A DNA stretch of 64,000 bases. Origin: RGIG3701 sp964438515. Its GTDB lineage: Bacteria; Planctomycetota; Planctomycetia; Pirellulales; Thermoguttaceae. The translations under genes were made by a program, and so were the position numbers. Shown here one piece after another: positions 44,003-53,536 of the stretch. Under the pieces are notes generated by a model. It was not told the origin of the DNA and searched no databases. It was given only the letters and a program-made list of their open reading frames with translations. Every line of letters begins with the position of its first letter. Position 1 is the stretch's first letter. The stretch covers positions 1-64,000 of the forward strand of contig CAYTLK010000008.1 of NCBI GenBank assembly GCA_964438515.1, given 5' to 3'.

Positions 44003-47000
44003 CTATTTTTTCATACGAAACGAACGAAGCGACATCGGCGCAAGTTCCACCGTCAAATCGTTGTTTTCAACCTGCACCCGAACGTTTCGCGCCAGATCCA
44101 CCACCGATTCCGTCTCCATCGGAATCGTGATTTTCACGGGTTTTTCCTCCGTATTTACGACATAGTACCAAATGTATTTTTCGTTCGAATACGTTCGAAC
44201 TTTCACGGTCTCCGTACTGCACGCGCAATCCGTGAACGGAACGGCCGGAAGCGCCCGATAGGCGGCGCTGAACGCAACGAGTTTTTCCTCCATTCCGTAC
44301 GTTCCAATGAGGAATCCGCCTTTCGTGAACCCCAAAATGTCCTGGTACTTCAACGGCATTATATAATGTTTCATCGCGTAAAAACCCGTCGGATTCAACG
44401 TCGAGACGCGCCACGGATGTTCCTTGAACCAGTCCGAAACAATCATTTTGCTTTTGTCGCGCCCAATGGCCGACTCCCAGTAACGATCGTGATGATGAAT
44501 CCACGCGTTCTTTGACGGCGCAAGCGACGCGTACATTCCCGCCGTCTCCTCCGTACGACGCAGCCGCGCACGAATTTCGTCGCTCTTTCGATTCTCCGTC
44601 CAACGATAGTCCGCCGGAAAAACGGTTTGGTCGATGAACATGTTCGGAACGTCCGCAAAATATTTCGCATCGACTCCCATTCCTCGATTCACCGCCAGCC
44701 AAAAATCACGTTCGGTTCCTTCGTCGAACTCGCTCGGTTCGTACAAAATCGGAATCATACAGTTGATTCCCAGTTTCAAATCGGGCCGCGCCTTGCGCAA
44801 ATGTTCCGCAAGCGTTTTGTACCAGTCCGCAATTTTCCGACAGCGCCAGTCCGTCCATTCCTCACGCGCGTTACTCATCAGCCACTCGTACGCGAGTTTT
44901 CCACGCAGCGGTTCCGCTCGATCCACCGGAATTTTGATTTCAGTGTCTTTTTCAAATAAATCAATCAGAAAATCATTATAACCCGCCTTCAGGTCGCCCA
45001 GCGAGTGGAGCGCGTGACGCGGAAGATGAAGAATGATTCCTTTAAATGACGGATGTTTGGCCGCATACGCCAAAATATCGTCCAACTGCCGCAGCGTCAT
45101 CGCCTGCACGTCGGGATGAAGCGTGCAGAAAATCGGCGGCGTTCCGTGCCACCCGCCCGGATGGGGGGTTCCGGTGTTGTGAATCGAAAAAATACTGTTG
45201 TTGAGCTTTCCGCTCGTCAAATCGACGCGGCTCAGAAGCGGCACGTCGAAACTGACGTTGTTCTGATTGAACGTCCCCATAAATTCGAGTCCCTCACGGT
45301 CAAAACGTTCGAGAATTCCTTCGAAAAAGTAAGGAACATGGTTTCGCGGATTGTATCGGCTTCCGATGGGACCGTTGTACCACACCATCGGATACGCGAG
45401 AAGATTCTGACCGCTGTATTTCATGTACTGGCAGAGTCGGTCGAGCGTGACCGCATACCCCTCCGCCGTCGAACCATCCGCACCGAAGTCGTAATTCATG
45501 GCGGGGTCCTCGAAGTAAATTCCGATGGGCCGCGTCCATCCGTCAATCGGTTGGGCGGGACGAACTCGCGCAACAGGAAGCTCCGGATTCAAAACTTCGT
45601 AAATTCGAATGGATGCAACGGCCGCGCCGCCTCCAACGGTCGTTTTCCCTCCGACAGATTCGGGTTCAATCGGCGTGACGGTTCGAGCCGTCGTAAAAAC
45701 AAGCGCGAAATCCTCGCCGCGCGACCAAAAAAGCATGCGCTGCGTGAGCCGCTTTCCGGAATTCGGATACTCGTCGCCCGTGCAGTAGCCGGTTTGAAGC
45801 TCGTACTCGCTGAAACTCGAACCTTTCGCGGACTGCGCAATGATGTCGACCGTCCGCATTTTGTCGTCCGGAATGTCCCATTCAAAACAGTACACTTTTC
45901 CTTCTTCGAGTTTCGGAAGGTGAATCGCAAATCGGCTTCCCGCCTCGTTTGACATTTCGATGTATTTTCGCCCTTCCAGCTCGCTCGTCGTCACGTCTCC
46001 GAAATGCGCAAAACGATCCGCATCCGCTGAAATAGCGGGCGCATCGATTTCTTCAACAAGTTTCAAATTTAAATCTTCCGTCCAGAGATTCTGCGCGGCG
46101 CTTTCTCGTGCGATTTTCATACGCTGTGCTTTCAAAAAATCCGAAGAATGCGGATTGTGCAGCACCGCAACGCTGCGGCTGTCGACCAGATTTTCTCCTT
46201 CAAACGCTTCGACGCGCAGCACACCTGGTTTTTGTGACGAAATTTCAAACGTATACGGCGTGTCGGCCGACGGCGCCAGTTCGAGCGTTTTTTCCTTCAG
46301 AACGATATTTTTTGAATCCGTCAGACGCAGCGTCACTGCGGTTTTTTCGGAACTTTCGTTGCGAATCGAACCGGAAATTTGGGCGTTTGGCGCATCGTCA
46401 CAGATGCACTGAGTTCCGCCTTGCGCGAAAGAAATCGGTCGAAACTCCCGATAGAGACGCAAAACCGACTCCGTGTCGAGCGGCGCAGAGTAAATTCGCA
46501 GTTCGTCGAGTTTCCCTTCGAGCGCCTGTCCCTGCTTCATTCCGACCGTGAAAGTCGTGAATTCCAGCGGTGAATAACGCAGCGGACGCACAGGCTGCGC
46601 CATATTTGTACTGTCGCCCAGCGCCTGGCGCGGCTGGCCGTTCACGTAAATGCGGCGCATGAATTTGTTCCAGCAAAAAACGAGATGGACCCACGTTTCG
46701 TCGTGCGTGACGGGCGTCGTGATGTATTTGTCACGTAAATCACTCGTGTCGAAACGCAGCTGACCGTCTAAAAACCAGCACCAAATGGCGCCGGACCCAA
46801 CACGCGTCTGAAATTCCCACGGTTCCGAAAGAATGTGCCGCCACGTGAATTTCTTTTCCGGATCGTTCCAATCCGGTTTCACCCACACGGAAATCGCACC
46901 TTGTTCCTGATTCAAATTTCCTGCCGCAAAATATTCCAGAAAGGGATTTTGACCGTTTCGAACTTCAAGCGACTCGCCGTGAATTGCGTCTTTCGAAAAT

Positions 47001-47782
47001 TGTACATTCTGCACCGCATTCGGCTTTTTTTCACCTTTTGCTTCCGCAGCGTCGGCCGAACCGTCGAACGGCGCGTAAAACAAGAGTTCCGGATGATTTT
47101 CGGTCAAAGCGGACGGCGCTTCTTCTTCCATTTCCACTTTCACGCCGTACAAACGAAATTCACCACAGCCGAAAAAATCGTAACGCATATTCAAATAACG
47201 CAGTCCCTCCGGAATGAATTGATCGAATGCCAGATGCTGTCGGTTTCCGTTAAAATTCACCTCCAAAACACGCCAAAAATGGACGTTTTCGAACGTGTGA
47301 CCTTCAAAATAGAACTTTCCGCTCGTTCCTTTCGGCCCCTGAACGTCGATGTACATGCAGTAATCGTGTTCCGCCATTCCCGCAGCGTCGAGACCTCGAA
47401 TCTGCATTTGAACGTTTCCGAACTCACTTTCCTCCATTTCCGCAGTGTCGAACACGACGCAGTCCGACTCCAGACGCGCATTAAGTTTCGGGGACGCTTC
47501 CCGTTTCAAAGCGTAAAACTCGATGGGAGTTTGTTTCTGTTCGTTTTTCAGAAGAACCGAATTCGGAACGCGTTTGATCGTCAGAGAGTCCCACGAAGGC
47601 GTCTCGAAATGACGCATGGGGACCGCCGCAGGTGGTTCGATCGATTTTTTCGAATCGCTGGTGTTCGTTTTTAATTCCGAAGTGGATTCCGTTGCGGTTT
47701 TCACAGCGGATTCCGCAATCAGAACCGACCCGCCCAGGCCGAAAAGAGCCGCAGCGAGAATGAATAGGAAGGTTTTTTTCAT
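44003..47782 (-). CDS. large secreted LamG-domain protein with glycosidase-like barrel
   Basis: A 1,259-residue exported protein. After the signal peptide (to about residue 25) comes an N-terminal beta domain (about 50-215), then a LamG/concanavalin-like domain (about 225-450) with GAISVWVKPDW, ETWVHLVFCWNKFMRRIYVNGQ and the classic end KLDELRIYSAPLDTESVLRLYREF. A further beta region follows (to about 740). The C-terminal half looks like a TIM-barrel glycosidase: GPIGSRYNPRNHVPYFFEGI, FKGIILHLPRHALHSL, DLKLGINCMIPILYEPSEFDE, and a closing beta-sandwich (ENNDLTVELAPMSLRSF). No family could be named and catalytic acids were not identified. GAGG precedes the ATG. It follows the GH39/GH5-like gene after 98 bases, probably co-transcribed. 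Confidence 0.7.
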   Translation of the reverse strand: MKKTFLFILAAALFGLGGSVLIAESAVKTATESTSELKTNTSDSKKSIEPPAAVPMRHFETPSWDSLTIKRVPNSVLLKNEQKQTPIEFYALKREASPKLNARLESDCVVFDTAEMEESEFGNVQMQIRGLDAAGMAEHDYCMYIDVQGPKGTSGKFYFEGHTFENVHFWRVLEVNFNGNRQHLAFDQFIPEGLRYLNMRYDFFGCGEFRLYGVKVEMEEEAPSALTENHPELLFYAPFDGSADAAEAKGEKKPNAVQNVQFSKDAIHGESLEVRNGQNPFLEYFAAGNLNQEQGAISVWVKPDWNDPEKKFTWRHILSEPWEFQTRVGSGAIWCWFLDGQLRFDTSDLRDKYITTPVTHDETWVHLVFCWNKFMRRIYVNGQPRQALGDSTNMAQPVRPLRYSPLEFTTFTVGMKQGQALEGKLDELRIYSAPLDTESVLRLYREFRPISFAQGGTQCICDDAPNAQISGSIRNESSEKTAVTLRLTDSKNIVLKEKTLELAPSADTPYTFEISSQKPGVLRVEAFEGENLVDSRSVAVLHNPHSSDFLKAQRMKIARESAAQNLWTEDLNLKLVEEIDAPAISADADRFAHFGDVTTSELEGRKYIEMSNEAGSRFAIHLPKLEEGKVYCFEWDIPDDKMRTVDIIAQSAKGSSFSEYELQTGYCTGDEYPNSGKRLTQRMLFWSRGEDFALVFTTARTVTPIEPESVGGKTTVGGGAAVASIRIYEVLNPELPVARVRPAQPIDGWTRPIGIYFEDPAMNYDFGADGSTAEGYAVTLDRLCQYMKYSGQNLLAYPMVWYNGPIGSRYNPRNHVPYFFEGILERFDREGLEFMGTFNQNNVSFDVPLLSRVDLTSGKLNNSIFSIHNTGTPHPGGWHGTPPIFCTLHPDVQAMTLRQLDDILAYAAKHPSFKGIILHLPRHALHSLGDLKAGYNDFLIDLFEKDTEIKIPVDRAEPLRGKLAYEWLMSNAREEWTDWRCRKIADWYKTLAEHLRKARPDLKLGINCMIPILYEPSEFDEGTERDFWLAVNRGMGVDAKYFADVPNMFIDQTVFPADYRWTENRKSDEIRARLRRTEETAGMYASLAPSKNAWIHHHDRYWESAIGRDKSKMIVSDWFKEHPWRVSTLNPTGFYAMKHYIMPLKYQDILGFTKGGFLIGTYGMEEKLVAFSAAYRALPAVPFTDCACSTETVKVRTYSNEKYIWYYVVNTEEKPVKITIPMETESVVDLARNVRVQVENNDLTVELAPMSLRSFRMKK

Positions 47783-47880
47783 TAGAGACCTCTAAACCCG
47801 ATGGTTATTGAATATTGTTTGATACTTTTTGTTTATTGTATGTTTTAGTTTTTGATTTATTTACAATATTTGTAACAGAA

Positions 47881-50194
47881 TTATTCAAACACGAAATACA
47901 CAGGCTGAGCCCCGATTTGGCGCGTCTCTTTCGGAAGGTTTTGACCGTAAAGTCCCACGACTTTCTGCAGCTTTACATCTTTCAAAAACGCAATCTCCGC
48001 AGGAGTGTCGCCGAGCGCCCACGCGACGACGATTCGGGAGTGATTGGGACCGAGAATTTCGTAAACTGAAAGATTTTCGTTTGAAAGTTCTTCGTTTTTT
48101 GCAACACTTTGAGCGTCGCGCAGCATCTGCGTCACAACCGCCGCAGCGCTGTACGCCGACTTGGGCTGAAAATTCCAGGCGTCGTTGTGAATGATTCCAA
48201 AATTATTTTCATTGTACGAGAGATTCGTTCCATCGTTCTTCAAATCGTACCAGAAAAACGCTTCCACTTCGGGGAGAGAGCGATAAATGACGGACGAACG
48301 GACGAACATTTGCGCCTCATATTCTTCCCGAACCGCCGACTCGTTCGAACGCACACCCTCCGCCTGATTTTTTACCACCCGATGGGTCGGCCAGCCGAGT
48401 TCCGTGAGCCACAATTTCGGATTTTCGCAGCCGTTCGCACGCATACAGTCGATTACTTTTTGCAAATCTTCCCGAACCTGTGCGTTTTCGGGCGTTCTTT
48501 GGTAAACGTACGGATGAACTGAAAATGCGTCACAATATTTCATAAGCCCGAGTTTCATCATTGCTTCAATTTGGGTAAAATGGGCTGTATGGTGGTCGCC
48601 GCCTCCGCCGATGATGTATGCGTCCGGATCCGCGTCACGAATCGCTTTTGAGGCGGCAGCAATCATTCGTACGTAATTCTCAGGAGTGTTGTGCCCGTTT
48701 TTCAAAAAATCTCGCATTCCGCAGCCGCCGGTCCACTCGTTCCAGATTTCATAATACTTCACGCGTCCTCGAAAGTGTTCGGCCGCCGCGCCGCAAAAAC
48801 CGGCAAAACCCGCAATTCCCTCCTCCGTATGCGGAAAGTCGCCGCCGTCATAATTATCGTTCGCGAAATCAAGAATCACGAGCGGCTGAATCCCTAAGTC
48901 GTTCGCACGATTAACGTACGTTTCCCATTCGGGATAAAAAACGTATTTTCCTTTTTCCTTCTCGCATCGTCCCCAACCGAATTCGTCGCGCAAAAATCCG
49001 AACCCTCCTGCGGGTAAAAAGTCCATCGTTCGAAGGTCCCACGAGTAACAATAATGCGTACAGATTCCAAACCACGAATTCAGCGCTTCGTTTTTGGACG
49101 TCACAGCGTACGAAAATCGTACAGGCTCGCCGACGATCGTCATTCCATCTTCGTCCTGGATTTCCGGTGTGAAAATCAGCGACTCGAAACCGATCTGCGT
49201 CGAAATGGGGAGTGTAAAAGCCGTTCCTTCTGTAAATTTCTGGAATTCCTCGTTTGAATACGTTTTCTGTTCGATTTTTTGGCCGTTAAGAATTCGCACA
49301 AAATTCACATGTACGTTTTTTTCTTCAAAACCGGGTTGCTTCGCGACCTGAAACGAAACTTTTTCGGGCGCGGAACCCTCGAAAAAGACGTTCGTTAAAC
49401 CTGGAAGATTTTCGGTCTGATTTTCANNNNNNNNNNNNNNNNNNNNNNNNNNNNNNNNNNNNNNNNNNNNNNNNNNNNNNNNNNNNNNNNNNNNNNNNNN
49501 NNNNNNNNNNNNNNNNNNNNNNNNNNATTTGGATGAAGGACAAAATTTTCGGAACGTCCTGATTTCGAAAAAGCCGCACATCGTAGAGCGTGACGCGGCA
49601 TTTCATCGGTCGCGGCGGGTTCGGATGATCGACGACGAGAAACTCCACAGCACACGGAAACTGCAATTTTTTGTCGCCGTCGCCGCTCCAGCACAGGTTA
49701 GAACCCGCAGCAGGCGCCAGCATCCACTCCCCCGACGTTTCGCAGCACGCCGATTGGTGCCACTCGCCGGACGGATCGACAAAACGAATGTTGACGGGAA
49801 ATTTTTCTTCGCTCCAGCTTCCGTCTTTTTCGTCCAGCACCTCGACTTTGAGACGCACACCCACAGAAAAACCGGGCTTTTTCACGAATAAAGGCGTTCC
49901 GACCGACAGATACTCCGGCTGAGTTTTGGCGAGAAACTCACAATCGATGACCAATTGATTTTCGTTTGATTCTTTTTCGTTTCGGACAGCCGCGCACGCC
50001 TGACCTCCTTGAGGAATCGGACACAGTTCGGGTGAAAAATCGTTCATGAGACGATATTTTGCGCTCGTCGCCGCCTCCGTATCCTCTGGAATTCCGACCA
50101 TCGGACGCGCCGCGTCTTCCGCACTCAAAACGGAAAACTGTACAATTGTTAGAACCAAGAAAAACGATACGTAAAAAGGTTTAAACATCTTCAT
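47881..50194 (-). CDS. secreted GH39/GH5-like glycosidase interrupted by an assembly gap
   Basis: Two frames on either side of a 100-N run (49427-49526) read as one protein. The N-terminal piece (50194 to 49527) has a signal peptide (about residues 1-25) and a beta-rich domain. The C-terminal piece (49426 to 47881) has a clan-A barrel: FGFLRDEFGWGRCE, LVILDFANDNYDGG, the acid/base Glu in YYEIWNEWTGG, DAFSVHPYVYQRTPE and the nucleophile Glu in LWLTELGWPTHR. These are GH39/GH5-like features; xylosidase, arabinosidase or glucanase activity are all possible. The frames differ by the arbitrary N count, so no true frameshift is implied. GAGG precedes the ATG at 50194. Confidence 0.75.
49427..49526. 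other. assembly gap of unknown true length
   Basis: Exactly 100 N within one coding sequence. The flanks are not alike, so sequence is probably missing here. Confidence 0.99.
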
Positions 50195-50230
50195 TAGAAA
50201 AACCTCATGAAAAAAGGTGGGGGATTGAGG

Positions 50231-50452
50231 GGAATTTTAATGAGTTTTTCGGCTTCGGTTTCACGCGCGATTTACCCTTCGGGAAAATCTGACTGCCCAT
50301 AATGTCGTATCGTTCGTGTGGAGAGAGGCTTTTTGAAAGTATTTACTGCTTGCAATTACGCCCCAATGAGGGCACCGCTCGCGCGACATCGCGGTTGCTC
50401 GTCGCGGCTCGCGCCCCCCAGCCCCCTCACCCGGAAAACTTCGAATATTTCA
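50231..50452. repeat. dispersed repeat family B, copy 2
   Basis: GAGTTTTTCGGCTTCGGTTT, then CACGCGCGATTTACCC and GGGAAAATCTGACTGCCC match the copies at 11962 and 60221, and CACCCGGAAAACTTCGAATA at its right end matches copy 1. The middle (about 50340-50415) is extra sequence. It fills the gap between the GH39-like gene and ruvB. Confidence 0.65.
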
Positions 50453-51520
50453 ATATACGTTGGACTTTCGCAAGTGTTTTACCGCCTTTTCCGTCAGCAT
50501 CCGACCGCGCGGTGAACGTACAATCAGCTCGCTGCGAAGCAAAAAAGGTTCCACCTCATCGACGAGCGTGTCGGGCGCAAGGTTCATCGTGTGCGCCACC
50601 GCCTCAACACCAACCGGCCCGCCGCTGAAAACACGTAAAATGACGTCCAAGTACTTTCGATCCTGTCGGTCCAACCCCAATTCGTCGATTTCCTGCATCC
50701 GCATCGCTCGCCGCGCCACCTCAAGAGACACGCGTCCGTCCGCCCGACTCACTGCATAATCGCGCACCCAACGCAGTCGGTTATTCGCGATACGAGGCGT
50801 TCCACGGCTTCGGCCGGCAATCTCCATCGCGGCTTCGGGACTGATTTCTACGTGCAATTTCACAGCATTTCGTTCAATAATCTTCGCAAGGTCCGACTCG
50901 GGGTAAAAATCGAGGTGTTCACGCATCTGAAACCGATCGCGGAGCGGGGCGGAAAGGAGTCCGGCACGCGTTGTGGCTCCGATGACGGTGAAAGGGCGCA
51001 GCTGCATATTAATGGTGCGCGCTCCGCTTCCCTCACCGATGACGAGGTCGATGCGAAAGTCTTCCATCGCGGGATAGAGGAACTCTTCCACCGCCTTCTG
51101 CATTCGATGAATTTCATCAATAAACAGAATGGATCGTTCTTCAGCATTCGTTAAATACGGAATCAAATCCTTCGGCGCCTTGAGCGTCGCGCCGCTCGCA
51201 ATCTGACAGGCGACGCCGAGTTCGTGCGGGATGCAGGTCGAAAAAGTTGTTTTCCCCAGTCCGGGAGGTCCGTCGAAAAGAATGTGACCGAGCGGCTCGC
51301 GCCGTTTTTGAGTTGCGTCGATCGCGATCAAAATACGTTCGTACACGTCGCGCTGGCCGATCATGTCGTTGATGCGGGTCGGACGCAGTGCGCTGTCGTC
51401 GTCCGAAGCGCCTCCAGCCGGGATGTTCATGCGGCACGGAATGTCGTTTTCAACCGTATTTTCCGGACGAGAATCGAAATCGTCGTCTTGATTCGACGTT
51501 ATAAGGGTTTGACGAGGCAT
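50450..51520 (-). CDS. ruvB: Holliday junction branch-migration helicase RuvB
   Basis: A 356-residue AAA+ motor that drives branch migration with RuvA during recombinational repair. Walker A GPPGLGKT (84-91), Walker B ILFIDEIHRM, sensor GATTRAGLLSAPLRDRF with the arginine finger, and the C-terminal winged helix (LDRQDRKYLDVILRVFSGGPVGVEAV) are all present. The first 45 residues form an acidic extension beyond the usual start. ruvA and ruvC are not adjacent. No clear ribosome-binding site precedes the ATG at 51520. Confidence 0.96.
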   Translation of the reverse strand: MPRQTLITSNQDDDFDSRPENTVENDIPCRMNIPAGGASDDDSALRPTRINDMIGQRDVYERILIAIDATQKRREPLGHILFDGPPGLGKTTFSTCIPHELGVACQIASGATLKAPKDLIPYLTNAEERSILFIDEIHRMQKAVEEFLYPAMEDFRIDLVIGEGSGARTINMQLRPFTVIGATTRAGLLSAPLRDRFQMREHLDFYPESDLAKIIERNAVKLHVEISPEAAMEIAGRSRGTPRIANNRLRWVRDYAVSRADGRVSLEVARRAMRMQEIDELGLDRQDRKYLDVILRVFSGGPVGVEAVAHTMNLAPDTLVDEVEPFLLRSELIVRSPRGRMLTEKAVKHLRKSNVY

Positions 51521-51655
51521 AAGTTTTGTTTAAATGGGTAAAATGGGGAAAATAAAGAAAATTTTCGGCGCGTCTGTCATTTTCACGAGGGCCCGAAAAC
51601 GTTCCTATTTTATTATAGAGGTTTCATTTTGGCTGTCAAGAGGGGCCCGACAAAT

Positions 51656-51697
51656 ATATACATCATACTTGAAATTTCAGGGAATCGTTCAGAGTTT
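51656..51697. repeat. fragment of repeat family B at the sulfatase 3' end
   Basis: GAAATTTCAGGGAATCGTTC and the following AGAGTTTTC match the start of the copy at 11962. The fragment ends next to the sulfatase stop codon. Confidence 0.5.
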
Positions 51698-53317
51698 TCA
51701 ATGGGACGTTCTTTGCAAAAAATCCTCTTGTTCGAATATCCCGCCGTTGGGTTCAATGCGCGGATCTTTCGTTTCCTGCTGAATTTTCAGGAGTTTTTGA
51801 CTCAAATTCTTTTTCACCGCCTGATACTTCGGGTCGTCCGCAAGATTGATGAGCGCGTCGGGATCGGTGCGTAAATCATAGAGTTCTTCACTCGGCCGCC
51901 GTCCGAACGCCCAGTCCATTTCACGACTCCAGCGCGCTTCTGTCCGATGCGCCAAAAGCCACTGCTTCGTGGGACCGCCGTCCAAATCCGCAAAAGGACG
52001 TCCGTAACTGTCCGAAACACTCGAACGACTCCCATTTTTTGCGTCATTTTCTCCCAAATCGTCCCCCTCTGGAAGACGTTCAGGCCGATAATTCCGAATG
52101 TACAGCCAGTCTTTCGTCCGATACGCACGCGAGGGATACGGTTTATTTCCCTCTCGAGCGGTCACAAAATGACGCTCACGACCCGTCACGACGAAATCCC
52201 GCGTAGAATCCGCCAGTCCCGATGATTCTGATTTTAACACAGGAATCAAACTTCGTCCCGTCATACATTCGGGAACCTCTGCGTGTGCCGCCTCCAGAAT
52301 CGTAGGCGCCAAATCCATCAAATTCACAAAATCGTCGAGCCTCCGATTTCCAGGAACCTCGTTTCCCCATCGAATAAGAAGCGGAACTTTCGTTCCCAAA
52401 GCATACAAATTCGTTTTTCCACGCGGAAACCCCGGGATTCCATGGTCGCCGCTTACGATGATGATTGTATTTTCCAGCTCCCCCATTTTCTCCAATATAT
52501 CAAGAAATCGTCCCATCATCGCATCCAGCGCCAGCGCTTCGCCCAGATAATCGCAGAAATCCTCACGAACCTCTGCAACGTCTGGCAAAAATTTCGGCAA
52601 ACGCCCTTTCAAATCGTCTGGATTCAGATTCCAAAGCGCTTTTCCAGACCCTTGAACCCACATTCGATGCGTGTTTGTCGGTCCAAAATAGTAACAAAAC
52701 GGCTGACCCGGCTTGCGACGCGCCAAAAAATCGTCAAAATTTCCCAAACACTCCTGATAAATTTCCTCTTTCGCATCCTCCAGCGACTTTCCCTGCGCCG
52801 CAAGAAGCGTCACGTTCTGCGAAAACTGATTGAAACGGCCTCCGCATCTGTTGAACGCATTCCTTTTTCCGCCCAAAGGCGCATTCGCAGGGTCTCCAGG
52901 CCCCCAGCCCTTGTACGTAAAACCGAAATAATAGCCGGCATCTTCCAACAAAAGAGGAAAAGTGGGAATGGATGCGTCCCAATGCTGCGTCCAAAGATTT
53001 GCACCCTCGCCGGTTCTGTAAAAATACTGTCCTGAAAAAAGGGCGCTTCGGCACGGTGTGCACGACGGCGCACTCACATGAGCGTTCCGAAAACATACAC
53101 CTTCCCGCGCCACACGATCCATTGAAGGAGTTGAAAACGTCTGATTGATGGGATTTTCCGAATAACAACTGGCGTACTGTCCCCAATCGTCGGCAAAAAA
53201 GAAAAAAATGTTCGGACGCTTTTCCTGAGAAAAAAGACTGCTTCCCGTCAAAATCAGGAAGACGATTCCGAGACTGAAATTGAAAAAATGCCGGGTAAAA
53301 TTCGTCATCAAAAACAT
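51698..53317 (-). CDS. secreted type I sulfatase
   Basis: A 539-residue sulfatase expected to remove sulfate esters from glycans outside the cytoplasm. After the signal segment (about residues 12-30) the family start RPNIFFFFADDWG supplies the first metal-binding Asp pair. CTPCR (86-90) within SAPSCTPCRSALFSGQ is the formylglycine site, converted from Cys86 by a formylglycine-generating or anaerobic maturase enzyme not encoded here. VSGDHGIPGFPRGK gives the later metal ligands. The C-terminal part (RTKDWLYIRNYRPE, EELYDLRTDPDALINLADD) is typical of the S1 family. I chose 53317 because AAGGGGA precedes it. It sits in the carbohydrate island next to ruvB. Confidence 0.92.
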   Translation of the reverse strand: MFLMTNFTRHFFNFSLGIVFLILTGSSLFSQEKRPNIFFFFADDWGQYASCYSENPINQTFSTPSMDRVAREGVCFRNAHVSAPSCTPCRSALFSGQYFYRTGEGANLWTQHWDASIPTFPLLLEDAGYYFGFTYKGWGPGDPANAPLGGKRNAFNRCGGRFNQFSQNVTLLAAQGKSLEDAKEEIYQECLGNFDDFLARRKPGQPFCYYFGPTNTHRMWVQGSGKALWNLNPDDLKGRLPKFLPDVAEVREDFCDYLGEALALDAMMGRFLDILEKMGELENTIIIVSGDHGIPGFPRGKTNLYALGTKVPLLIRWGNEVPGNRRLDDFVNLMDLAPTILEAAHAEVPECMTGRSLIPVLKSESSGLADSTRDFVVTGRERHFVTAREGNKPYPSRAYRTKDWLYIRNYRPERLPEGDDLGENDAKNGSRSSVSDSYGRPFADLDGGPTKQWLLAHRTEARWSREMDWAFGRRPSEELYDLRTDPDALINLADDPKYQAVKKNLSQKLLKIQQETKDPRIEPNGGIFEQEDFLQRTSH

Positions 53318-53536
53318 TAAAATCCCCTTGAAATCTTTTTTATTAAATGAATATTGTTGCATAAACAATAAAATAATCAAAAATGTTCAGTACGTTATTC
53401 TATCCTGTTCCATTTGTTTCAAAACAACAATCTCCTTCTTTCATTGAATCCTATTTAAAATCGTACAATATTAAAAGGTGTGCGTCCTGGGTTGTTTAAA
53501 CGGCGCAGAACGCACATCTTCTGGAATCAGAAGGAC

